Part shown: piece by piece, positions 20,010-29,509 of the stretch
Position numbering within the stretch: position 1 is the stretch's first letter
How the letters are laid out: each line of letters opens with the position of its first letter
NCBI RefSeq assembly: GCF_019469205.1
Contig: NZ_CP048265.1
Coordinates: forward strand, 1,984,001-2,048,000
Length of the DNA stretch: 64,000 bases
Reading direction: 5' to 3'
Source of the DNA: Gilliamella sp. ESL0405
GTDB lineage: Bacteria > Pseudomonadota > Gammaproteobacteria > Enterobacterales > Orbaceae
Position numbers and translations under genes: made by a program
The notes under the pieces: model-generated
The model's input: only the letters and a program-made list of their open reading frames with translations
Told to the model about the DNA's origin: nothing
Database searches by the model: none

Positions 20010-20205
20010 GATAAGACGGTTTTTCACAAGCTATTATTAGTAAACTGCCTAATGTTATTAATCATAATTTTTGTCAATGTACAACACTAATTCATGCTGA
20101 TTGAGTCATATAAAAAAATATGAATGATTAAAAACATAAACGAATATAATTCGGCACTTTTAAGCCGGTAAAAAACCGATATAAATCAAGTTATTGTTTA
20201 CCCAT

Positions 20206-21498
20206 CTATTTAGTGTTATTTTCTCGCTCAATGGCTCGATAACCTATATCATGACGATAAAAACAGCCATGCCAATGGATTTTATCAACTTGTTGATAAG
20301 CACGTTGTTGAGCTTCCAACACCGTATTTCCTAAAGCGGTAACACAAAGCACACGACCACCATTGGTTAACACATGCCCTTTTTCAAAACTGGTACCCGC
20401 ATGGAACACTTTACAATCAGGTGTCGATTCGTTAGGTAAACCAATGATTGTATCTTGGGTGTTATATTCACCCGGGTAACCACCGGCAGCCATAACCACA
20501 CCTAATGCAGGTCTTCGATCCCAGCTGGATTTAACTGTATTTAATTTACCATTTATCGCCGCCAAACAGAGTTCAATCAAGTCTGACTGCATGCGCATCA
20601 TAATGGGTTGGGTTTCGGGATCACCAAAACGGCAATTAAATTCAATCACTTTTGGATTACCCTGTTTATCAATCATTAAGCCTGCATACAAAAAGCCAAC
20701 ATAAACATTGCCTTCATGAGCCATGCCATTTACAGTTGGATAGATAATTTGTTCCATGACTTTAGTAAATACTTCATCTGTCACAACAGGCGCTGGAGAG
20801 TAAGCGCCCATACCACCAGTATTTAGACCCGTATCACCGTCACCGACTCGCTTATGATCTTGGCTTGTTGCCATTGGCTCGACATGCTTGCCGTCAACCA
20901 TGACAATAAAACTGGCTTCTTCACCCTCTAAAAACTCTTCAATCACTACTCGATGACCGGCATCACCAAATGCATTACCCGCTAGCATGTCACGTACGGC
21001 ATCTTCCGCTTCTTCAAGGGTCATGGCAACAATAACACCTTTACCAGCCGCCAACCCGTCGGCTTTAATCACAATTGGGGCGCCTTTGTCACGGATATAG
21101 GCAAGAGCAGGATCAATTTCAGTAAAATTTTGATATTCAGCAGTTGGTATGTGATGACGTGCTAAAAAATCTTTCGTAAAAGCTTTAGAGCCTTCTAGCT
21201 GAGCTGCCGATTTAGTTGGTCCAAAAATTTTTAATCCGGCTTTTTGAAAACTATCAACCACGCCAAGAACCAATGGGACTTCTGGCCCTACTATGGTTAG
21301 ATCAATTTGCTGTTGCTGGGCAAAATTAAGTAATCCACTAATATCATTTGCTTTAATATTAATATTTTCTAAATTAGGCTCAAGTGCTGTACCTGCATTA
21401 CCCGGTGCGACAAAAACTTTTGTTACCAAGGGTGACTGTGCCGCTTTCCATGCTAAAGCATGCTCACGACCACCATTACCAATAATTAATACTTTCAT
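20206..21498 (-). CDS. purD: Phosphoribosylamine-glycine ligase (GAR synthetase)
   Basis: PurD joins glycine to phosphoribosylamine with ATP in the second step of purine synthesis. The product (430 residues) begins MKVLIIGNGGREHALAWK and has the ATP-grasp layout, including GADG-type loop KADGLAAGKGVI (about 143-154) and EFNCRFGDPETQ (about 288-299). I chose the ATG at 21498 because an AAAGGA ribosome-binding site is correctly spaced from it and it matches E. coli PurD; an ATG two codons earlier is in frame. It lies 44 bases downstream of purH, the conserved purHD operon. Confidence 0.96.
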   Translation of the reverse strand: MKVLIIGNGGREHALAWKAAQSPLVTKVFVAPGNAGTALEPNLENINIKANDISGLLNFAQQQQIDLTIVGPEVPLVLGVVDSFQKAGLKIFGPTKSAAQLEGSKAFTKDFLARHHIPTAEYQNFTEIDPALAYIRDKGAPIVIKADGLAAGKGVIVAMTLEEAEDAVRDMLAGNAFGDAGHRVVIEEFLEGEEASFIVMVDGKHVEPMATSQDHKRVGDGDTGLNTGGMGAYSPAPVVTDEVFTKVMEQIIYPTVNGMAHEGNVYVGFLYAGLMIDKQGNPKVIEFNCRFGDPETQPIMMRMQSDLIELCLAAINGKLNTVKSSWDRRPALGVVMAAGGYPGEYNTQDTIIGLPNESTPDCKVFHAGTSFEKGHVLTNGGRVLCVTALGNTVLEAQQRAYQQVDKIHWHGCFYRHDIGYRAIERENNTK

Positions 21499-21542
21499 AC
21501 CCAATCCTTTAACATGTTCTCAAATAACTCTTAATACAAAAA

Positions 21543-23138
21543 TCAATGGCGAAAATGACGCATATTGGTAAATATCATCGCAATATTATGCTCATTTGCG
21601 GCTTGAATGACCTCATCATCACGAATAGAGCCACCTGGTTGAATGACACAAGTTACCCCAACTTTAGCAGCGGCATCTATACCATCTCTGAATGGAAAAA
21701 ATGCATCAGATGCTACCACACAACCTGCAACTTCAAGATTTTCATCTTGCGCCTTTATCCCAGCAATTTTAGCGGAATAAACACGACTCATTTGACCAGC
21801 GCCTATGCCAATGGTCATATTATCTTTGGCATAAACAATCGCATTAGATTTCACAAATTTCGCCACTTTCCAACAAAATAACGCATCAGCTAGCTCTTTA
21901 TCCGTCGGCTTACGTTTGGTTACTACCGTTAAATTATCTTCAGTAACCATCCCCAAATCACGCTCCTGGACTAAAAGTCCACCATTCACACGTTTAAAAT
22001 CCAAACTCGTGTCAAAAGAAGAGTGTGACCACTCACCACTTTCAAGCACACGTACATTTTTTTTAGTTTCAGTAATGGTCAGTGCATCTTGATCAATTGA
22101 AGGGGCGATGATGACTTCAACAAATTGATTATCTATAACGGTTTTGGCAGTTTTGGCATCTAACGGGCGGTTAAATGCAATAATGCCACCAAAAGCAGAA
22201 GTCGGGTCGGTTTTAAAAGCATTTAAGTAAGCATCTAAAATATTATCACGGACTGCAACACCGCAAGGGTTTGCATGTTTGACAATAACGCAGGCAGGGT
22301 CTTGAAATGATTTTACACATTCAAGGGCTGCGTCTGTATCGGCGATATTGTTATAAGATAAGGCTTTACCTTGCAACTGCTTAGCCTTCGCAATTGACGC
22401 TGGAGCGGCATTTTCTTCAATATAAAAGGCTGCTTGCTGATGCGCATTCTCACCGTAACGCATATCTTGTTTTTTAATAAATTGAAGATTTAACGTGCGT
22501 GGAAATTCGCCAGACGGCTTATCGGTTTGTCCATAATAAGGTGGCACTAATTGCCCAAAATAGTTAGCAATCATTCCATCATATTTGGCAGTATGCTCAA
22601 AGGCCTTAATCGCCAAATTAAATCGGTATTGAAAAGGAAGTGCATTTTGCTGCTCATCCATGATATTAATGATATCTGCATAATCATGGTAATCGACCAC
22701 TATTGCGACATCTTTATGATTTTTCGCAGCAGAACGAACCATAGTTGGTCCACCTATATCGATATTTTCAACAGCTTCTTCCAATGTGCAGTTTGGCTTG
22801 GCAACCGTTTGGGCAAATGGATATAAATTAACAACAACCATATCAATAGGCTCAATATGGTGTTTAGCCATTATCTCATCATCAACGCCACGCCGTCCTA
22901 AAATTCCACCATGAATTTTGGGATGTAAGGTTTTTACACGCCCATCCATCATTTCAGCAAATCCCGTATAATCCGAAACTTCAGTGACAGGGATATGATG
23001 TTCAATTAATAATTTAGCGGTACCGCCAGTTGAGAGAAGTTCGACATTTCGTTCTGATAGTGCTTTGGCAAATTCGATGATGCCAGTTTTATCAGACACG
23101 CTTAATAAAGCTCGACGGATAGGACGAAACTGCTGCAT
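21543..23138 (-). CDS. purH: Bifunctional AICAR formyltransferase/IMP cyclohydrolase
   Basis: PurH carries out the last two steps of IMP synthesis. The 531-residue product has the N-terminal MGS-like cyclohydrolase domain ([12 protein letters not shown], then [11 protein letters not shown] near residue 35) and the C-terminal formyltransferase domain (KHANPCGVA near 265-273, [17 protein letters not shown] near 450). Length matches the family (529 in E. coli). A GGAG ribosome-binding site precedes the start. It heads purHD. No clear PurR operator was visible in the 160 bases upstream. Confidence 0.97.
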   Translation of the reverse strand: MQQFRPIRRALLSVSDKTGIIEFAKALSERNVELLSTGGTAKLLIEHHIPVTEVSDYTGFAEMMDGRVKTLHPKIHGGILGRRGVDDEIMAKHHIEPIDMVVVNLYPFAQTVAKPNCTLEEAVENIDIGGPTMVRSAAKNHKDVAIVVDYHDYADIINIMDEQQNALPFQYRFNLAIKAFEHTAKYDGMIANYFGQLVPPYYGQTDKPSGEFPRTLNLQFIKKQDMRYGENAHQQAAFYIEENAAPASIAKAKQLQGKALSYNNIADTDAALECVKSFQDPACVIVKHANPCGVAVRDNILDAYLNAFKTDPTSAFGGIIAFNRPLDAKTAKTVIDNQFVEVIIAPSIDQDALTITETKKNVRVLESGEWSHSSFDTSLDFKRVNGGLLVQERDLGMVTEDNLTVVTKRKPTDKELADALFCWKVAKFVKSNAIVYAKDNMTIGIGAGQMSRVYSAKIAGIKAQDENLEVAGCVVASDAFFPFRDGIDAAAKVGVTCVIQPGGSIRDDEVIQAANEHNIAMIFTNMRHFRH

Positions 23139-23262
23139 GAGAAAGCTCCGAGTTGATATTCTACATCCAATTTAATGAGTGGCTATTATATATAAAACAG
23201 GGATAGATGTTTAGTACAAACTTACCAAAAAAAATCCTAAAAAAAACATTAGTTCGGTAATA

Positions 23263-23278
23263 TTTGACTTGGATCACA
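23263..23278 (+). promoter_or_regulatory. CRP-like site upstream of idnO
   Basis: TTTGA-CTTGGA-TCACA differs from the TGTGA-N6-TCACA consensus by one base. It lies about 70 bases upstream of the IdnR-like operator. Confidence 0.5.
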
Positions 23279-23337
23279 AAATTCATATTTTCATATAAAG
23301 TGTGACTTGCGTCTCTTTCTTTTTTGAATTTTTCAGC

Positions 23338-23372
23338 ATAATGTTATGCGTAACAGTTACGCATAACATTAT
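23338..23372. promoter_or_regulatory. Perfect 17-bp inverted repeat: IdnR/GntR-type operator
   Basis: The arms ATAATGTTATGCGTAAC (23338-23354) and its exact reverse complement (23356-23372) flank a single central A, 22 bases upstream of the idnO start. Within it TGTTA-N4-TAACA matches the half-sites bound by GntR/IdnR regulators of gluconate genes. A CATAAT hexamer at 23337-23342 could be the -10 element it covers. Confidence 0.75.
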
Positions 23373-23394
23373 TTTATTTAAAAAGGAGAAAACA

Positions 23395-24159
23395 ATGCAG
23401 TCATTATTCGAACTCAAAGGTAAACGTGCTTTAATCACTGGTTCAGCACAAGGTATTGGTAATTTGTTAGCTAAGGGGTTGGGGCAATATGGCGCCAGTA
23501 TCATTATTAACGATATAACGCAAGAAAGAGCCGAACAAGCCGCCAATCATTTAAACAAGCAAGGTATTGATGCTATCGGTATAGGATTTGATGTAACCAA
23601 TTTAAATTCAGTCACCCAAGCTATCGAGCATATTGAAAAAGAGATCGGCCCAATTGATATCTTAATAAACAATGCCGGCATCCAACGTCGACACCCTTTC
23701 ACAGAATTTCCGGAAGCTGATTGGGATGCGGTAATTAATGTAAACCAAAAAGCAGTCTTTTTAGTATCGCAACAAGTGGCTAAGTATATGGTAAGTCGCA
23801 AACAAGGCAAAATCATTCATATATGCTCGATGCAAAGTGAGCTAGGTCGAGACACGATAACCCCTTATGCCGCGTCTAAAGGTGCAGTAAAAATGTTAGT
23901 GAAAGGAATGTGCGTCGAACTTGCTCGCTATAACATACAAGTCAATGGTATCGGTCCTGGTTATTTCGACACTGAAATGTGTAAAGCACTTGTTGAAGAT
24001 AAAGCATTTACCAAATGGTTGTGTCAACGAACTCCTGCCGCGCGTTGGGGTAAACCTGAAGAGTTGATCGGTGCGGCGGTATTTTTATCTTCGGCTGCAT
24101 CAAATTTTGTCAATGGACATATTCTTTACGTCGATGGCGGTATGTTAGCTGCAGTTTGA
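23395..24159 (+). CDS. idnO: Gluconate 5-dehydrogenase / 5-ketogluconate reductase (SDR family)
   Basis: The 254-residue short-chain dehydrogenase is strongly IdnO-like: cofactor loop TGSAQGIG near residues 15-22, NNAGIQRRHPFTEFPE near 93-108, catalytic serine region ICSMQSELGRDTITPYAASK with the Tyr-X3-Lys pair, and a C-terminus ending YVDGGMLAAV. It interconverts 5-keto-D-gluconate and D-gluconate. The start at 23395 has an AAGGAG ribosome-binding site; a longer frame from 23302 would cross the operator. It is followed by an MFS transporter and idnR, but idnD, idnK and idnT are not here. Confidence 0.93.
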   Translation: MQSLFELKGKRALITGSAQGIGNLLAKGLGQYGASIIINDITQERAEQAANHLNKQGIDAIGIGFDVTNLNSVTQAIEHIEKEIGPIDILINNAGIQRRHPFTEFPEADWDAVINVNQKAVFLVSQQVAKYMVSRKQGKIIHICSMQSELGRDTITPYAASKGAVKMLVKGMCVELARYNIQVNGIGPGYFDTEMCKALVEDKAFTKWLCQRTPAARWGKPEELIGAAVFLSSAASNFVNGHILYVDGGMLAAV

Positions 24160-24261
24160 CGATGTTTGACGGTAATGTCATTTGATTCATCGTTAAAACG
24201 GTTAAATGGCTAAATACATTACCTCTTTAATATTTACTAAAATTTCGTAATGAGAATACAT

Positions 24262-25515
24262 ATGAATACCACAAATAAACTTGCGCCTTCTCGTTGGTGG
24301 CGTTTGATCCCGATCATTTTTATCACTTATAGTTTAGCCTATTTGGATCGGGCAAATTATGGCTTTGCAGCCGCGGCTGGGATCAATGATGATCTGGGAA
24401 TAACAAAAGGGACTTCATCATTAATTGGAGCTTTATTCTTTTTAGGCTACTTTTTTTTTCAAGTCCCCGGATCGATTTATGCAGTAAAGAAAAGTGTAAG
24501 AAAACTTATTTTTGTTTGTTTAATTTTATGGGGACTGTGCGCCGCTTTAACCGGAATGGTAAGCAATATTGCCTCACTCATGGTTATTCGATTTGTTTTG
24601 GGCGTTGTAGAGGCCGCTGTGATGCCATCGATGCTTATTTATATTAGTACATGGTTTACCAAAGCAGAACGTTCTAAAGCCAACACCTTTTTAGTTTTAG
24701 GAAATCCGGTCACCGTGTTATGGATGTCCATTGTCTCAGCTCACCTGATCGACCTTTATGGTTGGCGTGAGATGTTTATTATCGAGGGTTTGCCTGCCGT
24801 ATTATGGGCTTTTATCTGGTGGGTTTTAGTAAGAGATAATCCTTCAGAAGTAACTTGGCTTACCGCGAAAGAAAAAGCCGACTTCAAAGCCGTGATGGAT
24901 AAAGAACAACAAAATATTAAACCTATGCGCAATTATGGCGAGGCTTTTCGTTCAGCCAATGTTATCAAACTTTGTGCAGTACATGCCTTGTGGAGTATAG
25001 GTGTTTATGGTTTTATTATGTGGATGCCTTCAATTATAAAATCGGCAGGTAATGTTGATATTGTTTCAGTAGGTTGGTTTGCCGCTATTCCTTACTTTGT
25101 TGCGATAGCAATGATGATAATTGTCTCTTTTTTCTCAGATAAACTTCAAAACCGCAAATTATTTGTTTGGCCATTATTATTGATTGCCACAATTGCCTTT
25201 TTTACTTCCTATGTACTTGGCTCAGAACATTTTTGGATCTGCTTTATCTTATTATCTATTGCCGCAGGTTGTATGTATGCCCCATACGGACCATTTTTCG
25301 CATTAATTCCGGAGCTTTTGCCTGCTAATGTCTCCGGCGTTTCAATAGGTTTGATAAACAGTTTTGGCGCACTAGGGGCATTTATTGGAGCTTGGTTAGT
25401 GGGTGTAATCAATGCAGTTACGGGTAGTGCGGGAGCTTCTTATATTTTTATGGGTATGGCTTTAGTGTTATCTGTAATACTCATGGCTAGCGTAAAAGCG
25501 CCTAAAAACGAATAG
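24262..25515 (+). CDS. MFS transporter, anion:cation symporter (ACS) family
   Basis: The 417-residue protein has about 12 membrane segments and ACS-family features: an early YSLAYLDRANYGFA stretch in TM1, the RFVLGVVEAAVMPSM segment in TM4 and a cytoplasmic central loop near residues 190-230. ACS carriers take up organic anions such as hexuronates, galactonate or ketogluconates with protons. Adjacent idnO and idnR suggest a sugar acid such as 2- or 5-ketogluconate, in place of the GntP-type IdnT of E. coli; this is inference from context. The start could also be 24250, which adds four residues. Confidence 0.85.
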   Translation: MNTTNKLAPSRWWRLIPIIFITYSLAYLDRANYGFAAAAGINDDLGITKGTSSLIGALFFLGYFFFQVPGSIYAVKKSVRKLIFVCLILWGLCAALTGMVSNIASLMVIRFVLGVVEAAVMPSMLIYISTWFTKAERSKANTFLVLGNPVTVLWMSIVSAHLIDLYGWREMFIIEGLPAVLWAFIWWVLVRDNPSEVTWLTAKEKADFKAVMDKEQQNIKPMRNYGEAFRSANVIKLCAVHALWSIGVYGFIMWMPSIIKSAGNVDIVSVGWFAAIPYFVAIAMMIIVSFFSDKLQNRKLFVWPLLLIATIAFFTSYVLGSEHFWICFILLSIAAGCMYAPYGPFFALIPELLPANVSGVSIGLINSFGALGAFIGAWLVGVINAVTGSAGASYIFMGMALVLSVILMASVKAPKNE

Positions 25516-25564
25516 CGACTATTTTGACATAAGAAGGTAAAGGTTATTGTTTTTACTTTTAGAT

Positions 25565-25708
25565 AAAAGTTAAAGCCGGCTAGGCAGATGATGAGCGAGC
25601 TTTACCAAGTTTAGGTTATAGTGATGACGAATCACAAACACTATCTAACTTACTATCAGGCATAAATAATGCCTGATTATTTTATAAATTAGCCTACCAA
25701 ATCAACAT
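25565..25708 (+). pseudogene. Inverted duplicate of the 3' end of era plus its terminator
   Basis: This 144-base stretch matches, in opposite orientation, the end of era and its downstream hairpin at 26823-26966 (about 90% identical by eye). It is not functional coding sequence: the Trp codon of the KAGW stretch is TAG here and the era stop codon has become GAA. It still carries a terminator-like hairpin. Together the two copies bracket idnR. Confidence 0.85.
25655..25685 (+). terminator. Terminator after the MFS gene (derived from the era duplicate)
   Basis: ATCAGGCAT (25655-25663) and ATGCCTGAT (25669-25677) flank a 5-nt loop and are followed by TATTTTAT. The hairpin kept its complementarity while its sequence diverged from the copy at era. 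Confidence 0.65.
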
Positions 25709-25811
25709 TTTTCAATCTGACTTAAAACAACTAATGTTATTGATTTTCTTCTTTTACTGGTAAAATGCTTCAATCCTAACTAAATTCTTTTCTTACATTA
25801 CATCATAAAGT

Positions 25812-26804
25812 ATGAAAGATAAACGCATTAGTTTACAAGATATCGCTGATTTAACGGGCGTAACTAAAATGACGGTGAGCCGCTATTTTAGAAATCCAGA
25901 TCAGGTTTCCGATAAAAATAAGCAAAAAATTGCCCAAGTTTTAAAAGATATTCATTATATTCCAAATCTAGCACCACAAATTATGTTAGGCTCTCGTAGC
26001 CATTGCATAGGCATTGTTATTCCTTCTTTTAAAAATCAAATCTTTTTAGAGGTACTGGCTGGTATAGAATCAATTGCCTCAGCCAATAATTATCAAACTA
26101 TTATTACCAACTATAATTATGATAAACAGCTTGAAGAAGAAAAGATCATCAATTTACTATCTTATAATATTGATGCCTTAGTACTAATGGAAAAAGCGCA
26201 TACCGATACGACATTCGAATATTTAAAAGCAGCCAATATACCGGTAATTGAATTAATGGATATCAGCAAAGATTACTTTGATATTCAAGTGGGTTTTGAT
26301 AATGAGCAAGCTGCATTTGATATGACAAGGGAGATGATTGCATCGGGTAAAAAAAATATTATCTATTTCAATTCGGTTGACAATGCTCGTGATACGCAAC
26401 GTTATCAAGGTTATCAACGAGCAATGAAACAGTCAGGATTAAAACCTCACCAAATTGTGCCGGATCAAATCTCATCGATTGATTTAGGTAAAAGCTTATT
26501 TTATCAAGCGGTACAACTTTACCCTGATATGGACGGTGTTTTATGTACTAATGATGATATCGCTGTAGGGGTGCTGTTAGAGTGCCAAAATTATAGCATT
26601 CCTGTTCCGGCACAAATCGCCATTGCCGGGTTTCATGGTTTAGAGGTTGGACGAGCTAATAGTCAAAAAGTCGCAACGGTTATCACACCACGTTTTGAAA
26701 TGGGTAAAGTAGCCATAGAGCTGTTACTTCAAAAATTAGATGGAAAGCAAGTTAAAACCAGTGTTAATTTAGGCTATAAAATCGATAAAGGGCAAACAAT
26801 TTAA
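25812..26804 (+). CDS. idnR: LacI-family regulator, IdnR/GntR-like
   Basis: The 330-residue protein starts with a LacI helix-turn-helix (ISLQDIADLTGVTKMTVSRY, residues 6-25) followed by a hinge and a periplasmic-binding-protein-like core. It resembles E. coli IdnR throughout (for instance NYNYD, INLLSYNID, IELMDI, CTNDDIA and GFHGLEVGR). In E. coli IdnR activates idn genes and represses gnt genes in response to 5-ketogluconate or idonate. The perfect palindrome upstream of idnO is its probable target. The gene lies between the two inverted copies of the era 3' end, with its own promoter region of about 100 bases. Confidence 0.9.
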   Translation: MKDKRISLQDIADLTGVTKMTVSRYFRNPDQVSDKNKQKIAQVLKDIHYIPNLAPQIMLGSRSHCIGIVIPSFKNQIFLEVLAGIESIASANNYQTIITNYNYDKQLEEEKIINLLSYNIDALVLMEKAHTDTTFEYLKAANIPVIELMDISKDYFDIQVGFDNEQAAFDMTREMIASGKKNIIYFNSVDNARDTQRYQGYQRAMKQSGLKPHQIVPDQISSIDLGKSLFYQAVQLYPDMDGVLCTNDDIAVGVLLECQNYSIPVPAQIAIAGFHGLEVGRANSQKVATVITPRFEMGKVAIELLLQKLDGKQVKTSVNLGYKIDKGQTI

Positions 26805-26822
26805 TATTAAATCAAGTCAGGG

Positions 26823-26966
26823 ATGTTGATTTGGCAGGCTAATTTATAAAATAATCGGGCATTATTGATGCCCGATTATAAGTTGAAAAGGATTTGTGAT
26901 TAGTCATCACTATAACCTAAACTTCGTAAAGCTCGCTCATCATCTGCCCAGCCGGCTTTAACTTTT
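26823..26966 (-). repeat. Inverted repeat partner: 3' end of era and its terminator
   Basis: This is the functional copy, containing the last 22 or so codons of era and its terminator; the degraded inverted copy is at 25565-25708. Confidence 0.85.
26853..26877. terminator. Bidirectional terminator between idnR and era
   Basis: AATCGGGCAT (26853-26862) pairs with ATGCCCGATT (26868-26877) over a 5-nt loop. On the minus strand it is followed by TATTTTATAAATT, suitable for ending the lepA-lepB-rnc-era transcript. Confidence 0.8.
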
Positions 26967-27805
26967 ACCCAAAGCTCTAAATGAACTTTGTTATCAAAAA
27001 ATGATTGCATATCTTTACGCGCTTCAATGCCGATTTTTTTAATTTTTTCACCTTTGTTGCCGATAACCATTTTCTTTTGGCCGTCTCGTTCAACTAAAAT
27101 TAATCCATTGATGCGATACATTCCATTACGTTCATCAACTTTGAATTGTTCAATTTCAACAGTCACTGAATAAGGTAGCTCATCGCCTAAAAAGCGCATG
27201 AGTTTTTCACGAATGATTTCTGATGCCATAAAACGTTGTGAGCGATCAGTAATATAATCTTCCGGGAAATGGTGCTCCCCTTCCGGTAAATGTTTTTTGA
27301 CAATATCTTTAATAATGTCAACACCTTCACCTTTTTCGGCGCTAATAGGTATCACATCAAGAAAGTTAACTTTTTGGCTGATTGCTTCAATATGCGGTAA
27401 AAGCTGAGTTTTATCGGCGACATTATCGATTTTATTAATGACCAATAATACCGGAGCTTTACAACCTTTAAGCTTATTGGCAACCATTTCATCATCGTCA
27501 GTCCAGTGTGTACCTTCAACAACAAAGATAACTAATTCAACATCACCAATCGAGCTACTAGCAGCACGATTCATTAAGCGGTTAATTGCTCTTTTTTCCT
27601 CGATATGTAAACCCGGCGTATCAATATAGATGATTTGATCATCTCCTTGAGTATCAATACCAACGATGCGATGACGTGTGGTTTGGGCTTTGCGTGATGT
27701 AATTGAGACTTTTTGGCCAAGTAATTGGTTTAAAAGTGTTGATTTGCCTACATTTGGTCGGCCAACAATGGCAACAAATCCACAATGTTGTATTGTATTT
27801 GTCAT
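26900..27805 (-). CDS. era: GTPase Era
   Basis: Era is an essential GTPase that binds the 3' end of 16S rRNA and aids 30S assembly. The 301-residue product has G1 GRPNVGKST (about 15-23), G3 DTPG (about 62-65), G4 NKID (about 123-126), and a C-terminal KH domain with [13 protein letters not shown] near residue 243-255. It overlaps the rnc stop by four bases, so it is translationally coupled. Its 3' end is duplicated in inverted orientation 1.1 kb away. Confidence 0.97.
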   Translation of the reverse strand: MTNTIQHCGFVAIVGRPNVGKSTLLNQLLGQKVSITSRKAQTTRHRIVGIDTQGDDQIIYIDTPGLHIEEKRAINRLMNRAASSSIGDVELVIFVVEGTHWTDDDEMVANKLKGCKAPVLLVINKIDNVADKTQLLPHIEAISQKVNFLDVIPISAEKGEGVDIIKDIVKKHLPEGEHHFPEDYITDRSQRFMASEIIREKLMRFLGDELPYSVTVEIEQFKVDERNGMYRINGLILVERDGQKKMVIGNKGEKIKKIGIEARKDMQSFFDNKVHLELWVKVKAGWADDERALRSLGYSDD

Positions 27806-28476
27806 TTTATACCTAATTGATCTAATGCTTCTTGAGCTGCGGCCTGCTCCGCCTTACGACGGCTTAAGCCACGCCCTAAATATTGATGATCATCGTTTTC
27901 AATTTTACATTGTATTAAAAACTCTTGTTCATGATTATCGCCTGTCACTTCGAGAATTAAGTAACAAGGTCTCTCATGGCGAATCCCCTGTAAATGCTCT
28001 TGTAAACGTGTTTTAGCATCTTTTTGTCTGATACCGGGTTTAATCTCGTTTAAGCGAGATTGATACCAGGATAAAATTAACTGGCGGATAGTTTCAATAT
28101 CACTATCTAAGTAGATAGCGCCAATAATTGCCTCTACCGCATCGGAAATGATCGATTCACGGCGGTATCCACCACTTTTCAGTTCACCTTGACCTAAAAT
28201 GAGATAATCGCCTAATTTAAAATCTTTGCCGATTTCAGCTAACGTTTGACCACAAACTAAACTTGCTCGCATTTGACTTAAATCACCTTCATCTTGTTGT
28301 ATAAAGCGGTGATAAAGTTCGTCGGCAATGACAAAACTAAGGATAGAATCCCCTAGGAATTCTAAACGCTCATTATGTAACTTATTAGCACTTCGATGAG
28401 TAAGTGCTAATTCAAGATAGGATAAGTTTTTAAATTGATAACCAATTGATTGTTGTATTTGACTTAATTTTTTCAT
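27802..28476 (-). CDS. rnc: Ribonuclease III
   Basis: RNase III cleaves double-stranded RNA in rRNA precursors and mRNA leaders such as that of pnp. The 224-residue product has the signature [12 protein letters not shown] near residues 35-46, a second catalytic region ([13 protein letters not shown] near 112-124) and a C-terminal dsRNA-binding domain ending in [18 protein letters not shown]. The start at 28476 gives MKKLSQIQQ, matching family length (226 in E. coli); the longer frame to 28533 would overlap lepB. Order lepA-lepB-rnc-era is conserved. Confidence 0.96.
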   Translation of the reverse strand: MKKLSQIQQSIGYQFKNLSYLELALTHRSANKLHNERLEFLGDSILSFVIADELYHRFIQQDEGDLSQMRASLVCGQTLAEIGKDFKLGDYLILGQGELKSGGYRRESIISDAVEAIIGAIYLDSDIETIRQLILSWYQSRLNEIKPGIRQKDAKTRLQEHLQGIRHERPCYLILEVTGDNHEQEFLIQCKIENDDHQYLGRGLSRRKAEQAAAQEALDQLGIK

Positions 28477-28487
28477 AACTATGATAA

Positions 28488-29489
28488 TTAATGTATTCCA
28501 CCAATACGGCTGAATCGAATACCTGTCGGCCATTCATCTGGTTGTTTTTCAAAACTGACCCAAATTGCAGTTGCCCGCCCTACAAAGTTTCCTTCCGGAA
28601 CAAAACCGAAATAACGGCTATCACCGCTATTATCACGATTATCACCCATCATAAAATAGTGTCCTTTAGGAACAACCCAAGTCGCTTCAGGCTGACCATT
28701 TTGATGATAAAAATAGCGAGGATCTTCTTCAATACCTTGAGTAGTTAAAATATCGTGAGGCTTATCACCCAAAGTCTCTTGCTGTATATTAACATCGAGT
28801 ACCATTGTCGTTGTCGAATCAACAATACCCTTATTGGCAAACTGTTCTAATGTGTAAAAAATAGGGCTTGATATACCTTTTTGATGCACTTCTTTCCAGT
28901 TACTTTGCTTTAGCTCAGTATAGTGCAGATTAAGTGGTTCAGCTTGATGCCCGACACAATGAGTATCACTGGTTTGACAGGCCGGATAAATCAAGATTTT
29001 CTTCTCTTTTATCAGATAAACAATTTTATCGCCCGGCATACCAACAACTCGTTTAATAAGATCCATTTGTGGAATACTAGGATGTTTAAATACCGCAACA
29101 TCACCACGTTTTGGATGACCTGTTGGTATGATTACTGTATTGGTGATTGGATCTTTTAAACCATATGAGTATTTTTGCACCGCAATAAAATCACCTACTA
29201 ATAGTGTTTGCATCATTGATCCAGACGGAATTTGAAAAGGTTCAAATAAAAATGAACGAATTACAAATACCACAAATAAAACCGGGAAAAACGATGCCAA
29301 GCTTTCTATCCAGCCTTTTGGTTTACCTACTTCAGCAAGAATTTTTCCGTCAATATCGCCGTTGTGCTGTTGGCGAACTTCTTCAACTTTACGTTGTCTT
29401 GCTGGTTTCCATTTAAATTTTTCCAGAAACCAAAAGATGCCGGTAATTAATGTCGCTAATGTCAATATGATGGCAAATGATCCAGCCAT
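28488..29489 (-). CDS. lepB: Signal peptidase I
   Basis: LepB removes signal peptides from exported proteins. The 333-residue protein has two N-terminal membrane segments (about 5-20 and 65-85), the catalytic serine in [15 protein letters not shown] (about Ser98), the general-base lysine in [10 protein letters not shown] and the [14 protein letters not shown] box near residue 282. A GAGGAAA ribosome-binding site precedes the start. It lies 20 bases after lepA and 11 before rnc. Confidence 0.97.
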   Translation of the reverse strand: MAGSFAIILTLATLITGIFWFLEKFKWKPARQRKVEEVRQQHNGDIDGKILAEVGKPKGWIESLASFFPVLFVVFVIRSFLFEPFQIPSGSMMQTLLVGDFIAVQKYSYGLKDPITNTVIIPTGHPKRGDVAVFKHPSIPQMDLIKRVVGMPGDKIVYLIKEKKILIYPACQTSDTHCVGHQAEPLNLHYTELKQSNWKEVHQKGISSPIFYTLEQFANKGIVDSTTTMVLDVNIQQETLGDKPHDILTTQGIEEDPRYFYHQNGQPEATWVVPKGHYFMMGDNRDNSGDSRYFGFVPEGNFVGRATAIWVSFEKQPDEWPTGIRFSRIGGIH

Positions 29490-29509
29490 TTTGTTTCCTC
29501 TTTAACTGA

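Larger units (their letters stand above)
19880..20010 (+). ncRNA. Candidate small RNA or peptide leader in the rnr-purD intergenic region
   Basis: The 525-base gap between rnr and purD contains a self-contained transcription unit on the plus strand: a promoter-like pair, a ribosome-binding site (AGGAG at 19915-19919), a 17-codon ORF, a small hairpin (GCTTTC-ATACA-GAAAGC around 19943-19959) and a terminator. The flanking genes are on the other strand, so no regulated gene follows it. No RNA family known to me matches. The remainder of the gap shows nothing else that I can support. Confidence 0.45.

Noticed and set aside
19681-20205. The rnr-purD gap as a known RNA such as RNase P, SRP, tmRNA, Spot 42 or a riboswitch
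   Set aside because: None of the conserved blocks of those RNAs that I could recall is present.
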